DNA from: Flavobacterium sp.
Lineage (GTDB): Bacteria > Bacteroidota > Bacteroidia > Flavobacteriales > Flavobacteriaceae
Reading direction: 5' to 3'
Assembly: GCA_030153045.1 (NCBI GenBank)
Contig: JASLID010000126.1
Coordinates: forward strand, 1-31,858
Length of the DNA: 31,858 nucleotides
In this document: positions 15,765 through 25,387 of the stretch, one piece after another
Layout: every line of letters begins with the position of its first letter
Numbering within the stretch: position 1 is the stretch's first letter
Notes under the pieces: generated by a model
Seen by the model: the letters and a program-made list of their open reading frames with translations, nothing else
What the model was told of the DNA's origin: nothing
The model's database searches: none
Program-made: the position numbers and the translations under genes

Positions 15765-15808
15765 CTATAGCTAACTAAACTCACGTTTCATTTAACCAAT
15801 CCAATATT

Positions 15809-18800
15809 ATGAAAAACTTTTCATTCTACAAGGGGAGAAGGGCTTTTTGGTACTCCATTATTTGTGGGATCATACTAAACAATTCATCCGCTTATGCTTA
15901 TACGAATACTTTATATGCTGCTCAGCAGCAAACCCTCACGGTAAAAGGAAAAATTACTGATGCTCAGGGTCCATTGCCCGGTGTAAACATTTCTGTAAAA
16001 GGCAAAAACTTACAGGCAATATCTAATTATGATGGTAGCTATATACTAAAAGTAGAAACAAACGATACATTGGTCTTATCCTTCATGGGCTATCAAACCA
16101 TAGAGAGGGCTGTCGCTGGCCGAAATACCATAGATGTAGTGATGAGGGAAGAGGCTACCACATTAATAGAAGTCAAAGTCAATGCGGGGTACTATACTGT
16201 CAAAGAAAAAGAACGAACGGGGAGTATCGTCAAAATTTCCGCAAAAGACATCGAAAAACAACCCGTGGCAAACATACTGGCCACCATGCAGGGACGTATG
16301 GCTGGGGTCAATGTCGTACAGGAAAGCGGGATTGCCGGTGGAGGATTCAACATTAACATTCGGGGAGTAAACAGCCTTCGGGAAGGAGCAAATGCCCCAT
16401 TGTATGTTATCGACGATGTGCCGTATGCGGTAGACCCAATCAGTGACCGTCAAACCTCAACGGCTACTCCTGGCGATGGCAATCCGTTAAGTAGTATTAA
16501 CCCAGCCGACATAGAAAGTATAGAGATATTAAAAGATGCCGATGCCACTGCCATTTATGGTTCCCGAGGGGCAAATGGGGTAGTGCTGATCACCACAAAA
16601 AAAGGAAAATCAGGCAAAACAAGCTTTACACTCAATGCAACCCATAGTTCAGGATCAGTCACAAAAATGATGGATTTAATGAATACTGAACAATACCTGG
16701 CAATGCGACGTCAGGCTTTTGCTAACGATGGCTATACTGTCTATCCGGTAAATGCCTACGATGTGAATGGTACGTGGGATCAGAATCGGTATACGGATTG
16801 GCAGGAAAAACTAATAGGAGGGACGTCGGAAGTCATGGGACTGCAGGCTTCAGTGACTGGTGGTTCACAGCAAACAAAGTACCTCTTCAGCGGAAATTAC
16901 CGCACAGAAAGCAGTGTGTTCCCGGGAGATTTTTTATACAAAAAAGGAGGGGCACGCCTTAGTTTTGATCACACATCCGATAATAAAAAATTCCGTATCA
17001 ATTTCTCCGGAAGTTATATAGCACAGCACAACGATTTGCCATGGACAGATTTTGTAACGCTGTCATGGCAATTGGCACCTAATGCCCCGGAATTGTATGA
17101 CCAGCAGGGCAATCTCAATTGGGAAAACAGCACTTGGGACAATCCTCTGGCAAATCTTGAAAGTAAGAGCATCACTCAAACGACTGACCTCCTTGCTAAT
17201 ACCTTGCTATCATATCAGCTCACGAATAACCTAGAATTCAAATCAAGTCTTGGTTTTACTGACCTTCATAACGAGGACAGCCGTTCCATACCTTCCACAA
17301 TGTACAATCCGGCTTATAATTTAGGTAGTCAGTATTCTTCCATTTATGTAAATGAATTCGGCAGAAAATCATGGATTGTCGAGCCACAACTCAATTGGAG
17401 AAAAGAGTTGGAGAAATCCAAAATTGAGGTGCTGGTAGGAGCTACCTATCAAAATCAGGACAGTAAGAAACTCGTTACCCTCGGTAGCGGATTTGCCAGT
17501 AACAGCCTGTTGTATGATTTAGCTTCGGCATCCTACATACAGGTAAGGAACAATGAAGAACTGGAGTATAAATACCAAGCTTTTTTTGGAAGAGCCAACT
17601 ATACTTTGTTGGATAAATATATCATCAATTTAACAGGAAGACGGGATGGTTCAAGCCGCTTTGGTCCGGGCAAACAGTTCGCAACTTTTGGAGCGGTTGG
17701 AGCAGCATGGTTGTTTTACAAAGAACCATTTATAAGTAAAAATGCAGATTATTTAAGCTTCGGAAAGTTGAGAGCCAGTTACGGAACCACAGGAAACGAT
17801 CAGATAGGGGACTATCAGTTTCTGAACACCTATATTTCATCAGGCTATCAGTATGGTAACAGTAACGGTTTACAGCCCGCTCGGCTTTACAATGCTGATT
17901 TTGGCTGGGAAACCAATAGAAAATTTGAAGCAGCGCTCGAGCTTGGATTCTTCAATGACCGCATTTTCGTGACTACGGCATGGTATAGGAACCGTTCCGG
18001 TAATCAGTTGGTAGGGCTTCCATTACCCGGAACAACAGGCTTTACTACCATACAGGCGAATCTGGATGCTACAGTGCAGAATACAGGTTTTGAAGCAACG
18101 CTTCGATTGCAGAATATTAGAAACAAACAATTTTCATGGACAACTAACTTTAACATCACAGCTGCCGGAAACAAGCTGATTTCCTTTCCAGGCTTAGAAT
18201 ACTCAGGTTACCGTAATGATTATGTGATAGGACAGCCCACAACCATTAAAAAGCTATTTCACCTTTTAGGGGTTAATCCGCAAACGGGTTTGTATGAGTT
18301 TGAGGATGTTAATGGGGACGGAGTAATTTCAGAAAAAGACAGACAAACGGTAAAGGATTTCAATCCTAAATATTATGGTGGCTTGCAAAATCAATTTACC
18401 TATAAAGGAGTACAATTAGATTTCTTGCTGCAGTTTGTAAAACAGGAAAATTTCAATTTTGCCAATACACAGCAATTTACAGGACTTTTCAGAAATCAGC
18501 CTGTAGCCTATACAAACAGTTGGCAGCAGCTGGGGGATATAGTGCCTTATCAAATGTATACTACTGGAGTAAACGGGCAGGCCATGCAGGCAGGTGAATA
18601 TTTTAGTTCAAGCGATGCAGCTGTAAGCGATGCCTCTTACATAAGGCTGAAGAATATCTCATTATCCTATGACTTTCCAAAAATGGAAACGCTGGGAGTA
18701 GGTTGCCGTTTATCCTTGCAGGCACAGAACCTGTTCACCATTACCTCATTTCAGGGAGCTGATCCCGAATTTACTCGAGGAGGGACATTACCGCCGTTGC

Positions 18801-18835
18801 GCATAGTATCGGCAGGATTTCAATTTACTTTTTAA
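15809..18835 (+). CDS. SusC/RagA-family TonB-linked outer membrane transporter
   Basis: This 1008-residue protein has a signal peptide ending near SAYA (residue 30). A carboxypeptidase D regulatory-like domain follows (about 43-110, VKGKITDAQGPLPGVNISVKG ... SYDG-type turn). Next come the TonB plug with the SusC signature PLYVIDDVPY and DADATAIYGSRGANGVVLITT, and then a long beta-barrel ending in the aromatic FQFTF typical of outer membrane proteins. It forms the TonB-dependent import channel that is lidded by SusD. No N-terminal STN domain and no adjacent sigma/anti-sigma pair are present. It is the first gene of an operon, with 18 nt to the SusD gene. The substrate is more likely peptide than glycan, because the third gene is a peptidase and no glycoside hydrolase is present. 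Confidence 0.95.
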   Translation: MKNFSFYKGRRAFWYSIICGIILNNSSAYAYTNTLYAAQQQTLTVKGKITDAQGPLPGVNISVKGKNLQAISNYDGSYILKVETNDTLVLSFMGYQTIERAVAGRNTIDVVMREEATTLIEVKVNAGYYTVKEKERTGSIVKISAKDIEKQPVANILATMQGRMAGVNVVQESGIAGGGFNINIRGVNSLREGANAPLYVIDDVPYAVDPISDRQTSTATPGDGNPLSSINPADIESIEILKDADATAIYGSRGANGVVLITTKKGKSGKTSFTLNATHSSGSVTKMMDLMNTEQYLAMRRQAFANDGYTVYPVNAYDVNGTWDQNRYTDWQEKLIGGTSEVMGLQASVTGGSQQTKYLFSGNYRTESSVFPGDFLYKKGGARLSFDHTSDNKKFRINFSGSYIAQHNDLPWTDFVTLSWQLAPNAPELYDQQGNLNWENSTWDNPLANLESKSITQTTDLLANTLLSYQLTNNLEFKSSLGFTDLHNEDSRSIPSTMYNPAYNLGSQYSSIYVNEFGRKSWIVEPQLNWRKELEKSKIEVLVGATYQNQDSKKLVTLGSGFASNSLLYDLASASYIQVRNNEELEYKYQAFFGRANYTLLDKYIINLTGRRDGSSRFGPGKQFATFGAVGAAWLFYKEPFISKNADYLSFGKLRASYGTTGNDQIGDYQFLNTYISSGYQYGNSNGLQPARLYNADFGWETNRKFEAALELGFFNDRIFVTTAWYRNRSGNQLVGLPLPGTTGFTTIQANLDATVQNTGFEATLRLQNIRNKQFSWTTNFNITAAGNKLISFPGLEYSGYRNDYVIGQPTTIKKLFHLLGVNPQTGLYEFEDVNGDGVISEKDRQTVKDFNPKYYGGLQNQFTYKGVQLDFLLQFVKQENFNFANTQQFTGLFRNQPVAYTNSWQQLGDIVPYQMYTTGVNGQAMQAGEYFSSSDAAVSDASYIRLKNISLSYDFPKMETLGVGCRLSLQAQNLFTITSFQGADPEFTRGGTLPPLRIVSAGFQFTF

Positions 18836-18853
18836 TTATTAAAATCTAAACTC

Positions 18854-20245
18854 ATGAATAATCAAAATAAATTCAGAAAGTATAATATCAAGTTACTGCT
18901 GTTATTGTGTCTAATATTCCTTTGTGGCTGTGACGATTTTGTAGAAGTCAGTCAGCCCAACGCACAACTCACCACGAATGCCGTTTTTGAGAACGCCACA
19001 ACAGCAAATGCTGCCATGGCAGATGTGTATGCACAAATGAGAGAAAATGGAATGATAAACGGAAAATCATATGGTATCTCCGTCCTTTTAGGAGCCTATG
19101 CAGATGAACTAATTTCCTATGAAAATGGGCCGTATTCTACTGCCAATTTTTACCAAAACACATTGCTAGCCTCCAATGATTATGTTGCTGCATTATGGAA
19201 CAGTTCGTACAATCAGATTTATGCAGCCAATGCTATTTTTGAAGGAGTAGGCAGTTCCACTTCCTTGTCGGCAGCAGATAAAAACCAATTAACGGGTGAA
19301 GCATTGTTTGTGCGTGCCTTCACGCATTTTTATCTGGTCAATATTTTCGGAGATGTGCCTTATATAACAACAACCGATTATGTGCAAAACAGCACGGTAT
19401 CGAGAATGGCAACAGAAACGGTATATCAAAATATAATTACAGACCTTCAAACCGTCATCAGCTTGTTGCCTACAAATTATGTGCAGACAGATAGAACCCG
19501 TCCAAACAAAGCAACAGCACAGGCATTACTGGCTAGGGTATATTTGTATCATGGCGATTTTGTTCTGGCAGAACATACAGCTTCAACAGTTTTAAATAAC
19601 CCGGAATACGGTTGGGAAGATAATTTGGATAACACTTTTCTCAAAGAAAGTCTGGCCACCATCTGGCAGCTTTCGGCAGGGATGGAAGGAGCCAATACTT
19701 ATGAAGGAACTACTTTTATTTTTTATTCTGGTCCTCCTTATCTTGTTGGGTTGCCAGATGATTTTGTGAATCAATTTGAAGCTGGGGATGGTAGGAAATC
19801 GCATTGGATCAAAGAGGTGACCGATGGGAGCAGCGTATGGTATCATCCATACAAATACAAGCAGGATATACCTACAGCATCATCGTTAGAATATTCCATT
19901 GTTTTCAGGATGGCGGAACAATATCTAATTCGTGCTGAGGCCCGGGCTAAGCTTGGGGACTTAGTTGGGGCCAAAGCCGATATTAACATCATAAGGAATA
20001 CAGCCGGATTGGCTGATGTTATTGCTAATTCTCAAACCGAAGTATTGGATGCTATTGTATTAGAAAGACAGCATGAACTGTTTACCGAACACGCACACCG
20101 CTTTTTTGACCTGAAACGTTGGGGCAAATTAGACAATGTTTTAAGCAGTAAACCAGGATGGAATACCAACGACCAATTATGGCCATTGCCACAGTCGGAA
20201 TTACAGGTCAATCCATTCTTAGCGCCTCAAAATCCGGGTTATTAA
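18854..20245 (+). CDS. RagB/SusD-family outer membrane lipoprotein
   Basis: This 463-residue protein has a lipoprotein signal: basic N-terminus, a hydrophobic run of leucines and lipobox LCGC with the lipidated C26, followed by acidic DDF, which in Bacteroidota favours surface export. The TPR-like SusD core is visible (EALFVRAFTHFYLVNIFGDVPYI, ALLARVYLYHGD), as is the C-terminal RagB motif (ERQHELFTEHAHRFFDLKRWGK, then WPLPQSELQVNP). It forms the substrate-capturing lid of the SusC pore. The stop is 1 nt before the S9 peptidase start, so all three proteins are co-made. Confidence 0.95.
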   Translation: MNNQNKFRKYNIKLLLLLCLIFLCGCDDFVEVSQPNAQLTTNAVFENATTANAAMADVYAQMRENGMINGKSYGISVLLGAYADELISYENGPYSTANFYQNTLLASNDYVAALWNSSYNQIYAANAIFEGVGSSTSLSAADKNQLTGEALFVRAFTHFYLVNIFGDVPYITTTDYVQNSTVSRMATETVYQNIITDLQTVISLLPTNYVQTDRTRPNKATAQALLARVYLYHGDFVLAEHTASTVLNNPEYGWEDNLDNTFLKESLATIWQLSAGMEGANTYEGTTFIFYSGPPYLVGLPDDFVNQFEAGDGRKSHWIKEVTDGSSVWYHPYKYKQDIPTASSLEYSIVFRMAEQYLIRAEARAKLGDLVGAKADINIIRNTAGLADVIANSQTEVLDAIVLERQHELFTEHAHRFFDLKRWGKLDNVLSSKPGWNTNDQLWPLPQSELQVNPFLAPQNPGY

Positions 20246-20246
20246 A

Positions 20247-22913
20247 ATGAAAAAATATAAAAAAGGATATAGGCAACAAGGTTGTGTTATAGCCAATACA
20301 GTACTTTTTGGTATTTCATACCAATGGGTTAGTTTTTTATTAGTTTGGTTAACTGCCTGCCCGGGTTACGGGCAGGTGTTACCAAAGAAACCCGTTACAG
20401 AATCCGATTATCATTTGTGGGGAACCTTATATTCAAATAAAATATCCGATAAGGGCAAATGGGTAAGTTATACTATGCGCTATGATGAGGGGCTGGATAC
20501 GCTTTTTGTAAAACGCAGTGATGCCAAAAAAATGTATTCTTTTGCCAAATCAGCTTCGGGAACCTTTTGCGGTGAGCGTGCATTTGCCTGTCTTCGGAAC
20601 AATGGTACCTTACAATGGCTTGATTTGGAAAAAGGCAATGTAGTGGAGATTGCTGATATAGAAAAATATTCGTTTTCTGGTAATGGCAACTATCTCATTA
20701 CGCTGGAAGGGAAATTGGAACATAAGAAAGTATGTATAAGGAATAGTAATGGGCAATTAGTTGAGAGTGTTTTAGGTGTCAGTGATTATGCGCCAAATAA
20801 TGACGGAACAGCCATAATATGTACATATAATCTCGAAAAAAAGAAAGGTATAATGTGGGTCGGATTGGGTAATACTATTGAAAAAAGTATTGTAGTGGAA
20901 GACGCAGCGGCTACTTATTCTCATTTGATGTGGCACAATCGCGGAGAAGGGTTTGCTGCGTTGGAAAAGAAAAGTGAAGTGGAAGAATCTGGGGTGTTTT
21001 ATTACGATATAAAAAAGAAAAAGGGATACCATTTTAATTCATCGCAGTTTACAGATTTTCCTTCCGAGTATTTTGTAGAAAAAGGCTATGCTACTGGTTT
21101 GACCGTTTCTTCTGATGGTGCAAAAGTGTTCTTCTTGATCCGTAGAAAGCCCACATTCACTAAAAGCTTTAACGGGATACAACAATGGAACGGTAATGAT
21201 GCCATGGTCTATTCGGAAAAACAGCTCAAAGGCGATGCAGAGTTCAATACGAGAGTAGTAGCTTGGTGGCCACAAAACGGAAAGTTGAGGTTAATTACCG
21301 ATGATGCTACACCTTTTGTTTTTTTGAATGGCAATCAAGATTTTGCGGTAACGTTCAGCCATAGTGATTTGCCACCGCAATACAGATTGAACAGGAATGT
21401 GAATTACTATGTGACGGATTTAGAAACAGGACAAAGGAATCTGATATTGGAAAACCAATCGACCGATTTCTCGGAATCCAGTTTTTCTCCTAATGGAAAA
21501 TACTTTACTTATTTTAAGGACAACGATTGGTGGGTTTATAATTTCCTGACTCAGAAACATACTAATGTTACCTTGGGGAAATCATTGCAAGTCGTTAACG
21601 ATGAAGATAAAAGTTGGAAAAGTGTTTATGGTGTGGCAGGTTGGTGTAACAACGATGCCTCTCTTTTGCTTACTGATGCGTTTGATATCTGGAAAATCAA
21701 TTTAGAGAATGGGAAGATACAAAGGCTTACCAAAGGTAGGGAAGCGGGAATTTCCTTTTTGATTGTCCCATCGGATTACAGCCAACACCTGCCTTCTGTT
21801 TTCAGTGGGTATATTGATGCACAAATAGATATTAATCGTGCTATAATGCTGCGTGGCACTCAAGGAACCGCTACGGGTTATTTTATTTTGGAACCGAACG
21901 GAAAACTGAAGACAATTACTTTTGGTAATTACCGGACTGCTGAAATAAAAAAAGCAACTCAGGCCAATGTATATCTATTTCAGAAAACACAATACAATAG
22001 TCCGCCGGAATTGGTAATTAGTAATAGTAGTAAAGGAACAACATCCAGCCTATTTCAAAGCAATACCCATAGTGATAAATTCGCGTGGGGAAAACAGGAA
22101 ATGATACACTATACCAATGCTAAGAATGTGCCTTTGCAAGGCATCTTGTATTATCCAGCGAATTACAATCCACAGGAAAAGTACCCAATGGTCGTGCGCA
22201 TTTACGAAAAGCAATCAGACATGTTTAATAATTATTTCAACCCTTCCTTACATAACATGGCAGGATATAATATTGCCAATCTGACCGCACAGGGCTATTT
22301 TGTATTATTACCTGATATAGTCTATGAAGAGGGAAATCCGGGGCTATCGGCAGCAGATTGTGTTATCGCCGCGACGAAGGAAGTGATACTGAAAGGTATT
22401 GTCAATCCCAATAAGATTGGGCTAATGGGCAATTCATTTGGGGGTTATGAGACTAATTTTATTATTGGTCAAACAAATTTGTTTGCCTGTGCAGTTTCCG
22501 GAGCCTCTGTGGCAGATTTAACAGGATGGTATCTATCCATAGGTTGGTCAACCGGACTTCCTGAAATCTGGAGATTTGAGGACCAGCAATGGCGCATGAG
22601 CAAATCGTTGTTCGAGGATAAAAAAGCATACGAACGCAATTCTCCGATAACGTATGTAGATAAAATAGAAACACCGGTACTAATCTGGACAGGAGAAGAA
22701 GACAGGCAGGTCCATTATTATCAAAGTATTGCTTTTTATCTGGCGCTGCGAAGATTACAAAAGAAGGAAATCATGCTGATTTATCCGGGAGAAAGTCATG
22801 CACTGATGCATAAAGAAAACCAGAAAGATTTGACACATAGGGTAGAAGATTGGTTTGGGTATTATCTAAAAGGAGAACCGCCTAAAAACTGGATTAAAGA
22901 AGGAGTACATTAA
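20247..22913 (+). CDS. Exported S9-family serine peptidase
   Basis: This 888-residue protein has a hydrophobic N-terminal export segment (about residues 17-42) and then a beta-propeller-like region with SFSPNGKYF-type repeats to roughly residue 600. A C-terminal alpha/beta-hydrolase peptidase domain completes it. The catalytic triad is visible: S730 in GNSFGGY, D819 in GEEDRQ and H851 in GESHALM. The family (prolyl oligopeptidase, DPP4 and acylaminoacyl-peptidase group) cleaves short peptides. It is the third gene of the SusC-SusD operon, so it probably processes imported oligopeptides in the periplasm. A perfect bidirectional terminator directly follows. Confidence 0.92.
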   Translation: MKKYKKGYRQQGCVIANTVLFGISYQWVSFLLVWLTACPGYGQVLPKKPVTESDYHLWGTLYSNKISDKGKWVSYTMRYDEGLDTLFVKRSDAKKMYSFAKSASGTFCGERAFACLRNNGTLQWLDLEKGNVVEIADIEKYSFSGNGNYLITLEGKLEHKKVCIRNSNGQLVESVLGVSDYAPNNDGTAIICTYNLEKKKGIMWVGLGNTIEKSIVVEDAAATYSHLMWHNRGEGFAALEKKSEVEESGVFYYDIKKKKGYHFNSSQFTDFPSEYFVEKGYATGLTVSSDGAKVFFLIRRKPTFTKSFNGIQQWNGNDAMVYSEKQLKGDAEFNTRVVAWWPQNGKLRLITDDATPFVFLNGNQDFAVTFSHSDLPPQYRLNRNVNYYVTDLETGQRNLILENQSTDFSESSFSPNGKYFTYFKDNDWWVYNFLTQKHTNVTLGKSLQVVNDEDKSWKSVYGVAGWCNNDASLLLTDAFDIWKINLENGKIQRLTKGREAGISFLIVPSDYSQHLPSVFSGYIDAQIDINRAIMLRGTQGTATGYFILEPNGKLKTITFGNYRTAEIKKATQANVYLFQKTQYNSPPELVISNSSKGTTSSLFQSNTHSDKFAWGKQEMIHYTNAKNVPLQGILYYPANYNPQEKYPMVVRIYEKQSDMFNNYFNPSLHNMAGYNIANLTAQGYFVLLPDIVYEEGNPGLSAADCVIAATKEVILKGIVNPNKIGLMGNSFGGYETNFIIGQTNLFACAVSGASVADLTGWYLSIGWSTGLPEIWRFEDQQWRMSKSLFEDKKAYERNSPITYVDKIETPVLIWTGEEDRQVHYYQSIAFYLALRRLQKKEIMLIYPGESHALMHKENQKDLTHRVEDWFGYYLKGEPPKNWIKEGVH

Positions 22914-22915
22914 GG

Positions 22916-22947
22916 AATGCAGTCCATAAAAAATTATGGACTGCATT
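22916..22947. terminator. Bidirectional terminator between convergent operons
   Basis: A perfect 14-bp stem AATGCAGTCCATAA / TTATGGACTGCATT with an AAAA loop lies 2 nt after the S9 peptidase stop and 9 nt from the minus-strand small-protein stop. It serves both convergent transcripts. Confidence 0.85.
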
Positions 22948-22956
22948 AATTTAATT

Positions 22957-23220
22957 TCATTCTCTGTGGGTCAATATTTTTGTACAGTCTGACGTTGGCG
23001 TAATCTTTCCATATAATATTCCTCCTCCGTCATTACAAAGAATATCACCAACATTGTTACACATTTTTACCAGTTGACAATTGAATGGAGCAATGCGTCT
23101 AAACCCAGGTTCAGAAGCTGTCGCTGACTCTGTTGTAGAACTGCTGTTGTTTACTGCACCTGCTGAAGCCAACATAAAAGCGGCAACAGGCAAAATCGAT
23201 TTTATTAATAAAATTTTCAT
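22957..23220 (-). CDS. Exported four-cysteine small protein, DUF6520-like (copy 1)
   Basis: The ATG at 23220 gives 87 residues starting MKILLIKSILPVAAFMLASAG, a clean signal peptide; a longer frame to 23289 would bury it. The mature part has a Ser/Thr-rich spacer and then FRRIAPFNCQLVKMCNN, ILCNDGG and SDCTKIL, giving four cysteines that could form two disulfides. This matches my memory of the DUF6520 family of small exported Bacteroidota proteins of unknown role. It is a close paralogue of the next upstream gene, 231 bp away, and both follow a MauE redox membrane protein on the same strand. Function unknown; a secreted disulfide-bonded peptide is the simplest reading. Confidence 0.75.
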   Translation of the reverse strand: MKILLIKSILPVAAFMLASAGAVNNSSSTTESATASEPGFRRIAPFNCQLVKMCNNVGDILCNDGGGILYGKITPTSDCTKILTHRE

Positions 23221-23411
23221 AATATCTAAAATTAAAATAGTTAAAATATAGTTGCTTTTTTGTGCAGATTTTTTAATCTGACACCTCATTAGTTTACGTA
23301 AAAAAAGTACGTATTAATACCACTGAGCATATTAGAAAAATTTGAAGCATAGAGTTGAAGATTAGTTCGGATATTATCTAAAAGTAGGATGATACTAAGA
23401 ATACAATAAGA

Positions 23412-23442
23412 AATGCAGGCCATAACTTCTATGGCCTGCATT
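23412..23442 (-). terminator. Terminator of the second DUF6520-like gene
   Basis: A perfect 13-bp stem AATGCAGGCCATA / TATGGCCTGCATT with a 5-nt loop lies 9 nt after the stop of copy 2. Its sequence is closely related to the terminator after copy 1 (22916-22947), showing that the duplicated unit included the terminator. Confidence 0.8.
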
Positions 23443-23451
23443 AATTCAATT

Positions 23452-23718
23452 TTACTGTCTGTGAGTCAGTATCAACGTACAATCAGACGTTGGCGAAGAT
23501 TTCCCAAACAATTGTTGTCCTCCGTCAGTACAAAGGATGTCACTAACATTGTTACACATTTTTATTGGTAGACAGTTGAATGGAGCAAGACGAACAAATC
23601 CTTGCTGAGCAGCACTTGCTGTTGATGCTGTTTTAGAACTGGTGGTACCTACTGCACCTGCCGAAGCCAACATAAAAGCGGCAAAAGGCAAAAACGATTT
23701 TACTAATAAAATTTTCAT
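23452..23718 (-). CDS. Exported four-cysteine small protein, DUF6520-like (copy 2)
   Basis: The ATG at 23718 gives 88 residues beginning MKILLVKSFLPFAAFMLASAG; the longer frame to 23811 would place 31 residues before the signal peptide and overlap the MauE gene. The cysteine layout is the same as in copy 1: PFNCLPIKMCNN, ILCTDGG and SDCTLILTHR. The two copies share the signal peptide, the QGFVRLAPFN or equivalent segment, all cysteines and the terminator, but differ in the spacer. It sits 89 nt downstream of the MauE gene. Exported and probably oxidised in the periplasm; function unknown. Confidence 0.75.
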   Translation of the reverse strand: MKILLVKSFLPFAAFMLASAGAVGTTSSKTASTASAAQQGFVRLAPFNCLPIKMCNNVSDILCTDGGQQLFGKSSPTSDCTLILTHRQ

Positions 23719-23807
23719 AATATTAAAATTTATAAGGATGAATTTTGATCTACTCTTTTTTACAGGTTTTCGATCTAACTCCTGATACTGGCCGGTATAT
23801 CTTTCAT

Positions 23808-25298
23808 TCAATGAATGTATTTATCTTTTAATGCGGTATTCAATTTGTACAGGACAATGTTGCTTCCCATTAGGGCAAATAAATGAGTGTCTGTTACAAT
23901 AAAGGCATCAAGGTGTTGTCCATCAATTTTATAGAGGTAAAAACTCATGACATAAGATTTGTTGAGTACATCATATACATCAATGACATGTGCATTTTTC
24001 CACATTTTAGCTTCATCATAACGTCCGGGTAAGGTCGAATTAACAAATAGCAGATTGCGGTGTAGAGTACTCATTCTGTTAACTAATAGAGGTGGAGCTG
24101 AAAACTTTTTCTCTTTCCTATCCTTTAGATATTGAACCTTGATTTTGGCGCGGGTAGTGGTGTCTATGGTATTTCCTCGATGCAATAAATGCAGGGAAGC
24201 ATCGGTAACTGCATACTGATTTCTATAGTAGTAGAGATAAACAAACTTTTTTTGTTCCGGGCTGTATTGCAGCGTTCCGTCAGTATCAAATAATCCGTCA
24301 ACTTGTTTTTGCAGTAACTCAGGAGCTTTTTTAACTTCACCATCACGGAGGTTTACCGAAGCCAAAAGGTTTTCTCTTGTTTTATTCAATGTACGGATAA
24401 TAAGTGTGGTGGAATCAACAACTTCTGCCTTTGTAAATCCGGGTATAGCTCGGGATTGTAAAATAGCTTTTTTATCTTGTAGGTTTCCTTTGAAAATGCA
24501 CGGTACAGTACCATCAAAAATATAAAAATAAGGTGGAAGTACGCGCAATTGCACATTTCGAAACTGAAATAGAGTATCCGTTATTTTGATATGAGACGAA
24601 GTCATCTGAAGTGTGGTATCCAGTTCTGTTATAAGGGCTGGGGCAGTTCTGTTTCCCAAAAACAATTTCCCTTGGCCTTGACCAGCTAAGTAATAGGAAT
24701 CGAATTTTAGGTTTTTTACCGCAATCCTTCGAGCAGGAAAAGGAGGATACCTTCTAACAAAGTTATTGCGATGGTGTACTATATTTTCTGAGTTAATAAA
24801 AAGTCCCGACATGAAAACAATACATAACAATAGAAGAGCTACGATTCGGATAGAAAAATAAAAACGATTGTGCTTTTCGGGATGATGAGAAAAATATAAA
24901 GCGATTACGGCGAGTAGCGTAAATCCAAGATTAAAAACAAGATGCTCTTCCCATCCCATATTTTCAAGTATACCTCCGCAGGAACAGGGCACAAACGGAC
25001 TGTAATTCAATATCAGATAGATATAAATCGAAAACAATAGCATCAGTGCAAATCCCATATATAAGCCTATTACTCTGGTTTTTGGTATCGACAACAATAA
25101 GGCTATAGCTAATTCAAGCACTATTACAGCTACCGAAATAAATCCGGCAAAAGCGGTAAGTATAGGAGATTGTCCAACCTGAACTTGGAAATTTTCAAAT
25201 TCAAGTAGCTTACTTACTGCTGCATATACAAATAACAAGATGTACAGTACACTTACAACTTCAATGACAATTCGTTTTAATGAGGCATTCAATTTCAT
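23808..25298 (-). CDS. MauE/DoxX-family redox membrane protein
   Basis: This 496-residue protein has five hydrophobic segments in the first 165 residues (about 10-30, 46-70, 74-98, 115-135 and 145-165). It carries the MauE signature PCSCGG (C105, C107) after the third segment, followed by a C-terminal region of about 330 residues, probably periplasmic, with propeller-like strand repeats. MauE-type proteins take part in electron or disulfide transfer across the inner membrane. Its gene lies directly upstream of two small exported four-cysteine proteins, which makes them likely substrates or partners. In Bacteroidota this pairing recurs, from memory. The N-terminal half could alternatively belong to the DoxX branch. 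Confidence 0.85.
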   Translation of the reverse strand: MKLNASLKRIVIEVVSVLYILLFVYAAVSKLLEFENFQVQVGQSPILTAFAGFISVAVIVLELAIALLLSIPKTRVIGLYMGFALMLLFSIYIYLILNYSPFVPCSCGGILENMGWEEHLVFNLGFTLLAVIALYFSHHPEKHNRFYFSIRIVALLLLCIVFMSGLFINSENIVHHRNNFVRRYPPFPARRIAVKNLKFDSYYLAGQGQGKLFLGNRTAPALITELDTTLQMTSSHIKITDTLFQFRNVQLRVLPPYFYIFDGTVPCIFKGNLQDKKAILQSRAIPGFTKAEVVDSTTLIIRTLNKTRENLLASVNLRDGEVKKAPELLQKQVDGLFDTDGTLQYSPEQKKFVYLYYYRNQYAVTDASLHLLHRGNTIDTTTRAKIKVQYLKDRKEKKFSAPPLLVNRMSTLHRNLLFVNSTLPGRYDEAKMWKNAHVIDVYDVLNKSYVMSFYLYKIDGQHLDAFIVTDTHLFALMGSNIVLYKLNTALKDKYIH

Positions 25299-25387
25299 AT
25301 CATAATTATTTTATGATGTAAAATTCTGAAAAACAAATAATTATGGATTGTCTTATCGGGAGAAGAAATTATTCAAAAGGGAGTAAT

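Noticed and set aside
22957..23718. The two small cysteine proteins as RiPP precursors
   Set aside because: They have ordinary Sec-type signal peptides and no neighbouring RiPP modification enzyme; DUF6520-like exported proteins fit better.
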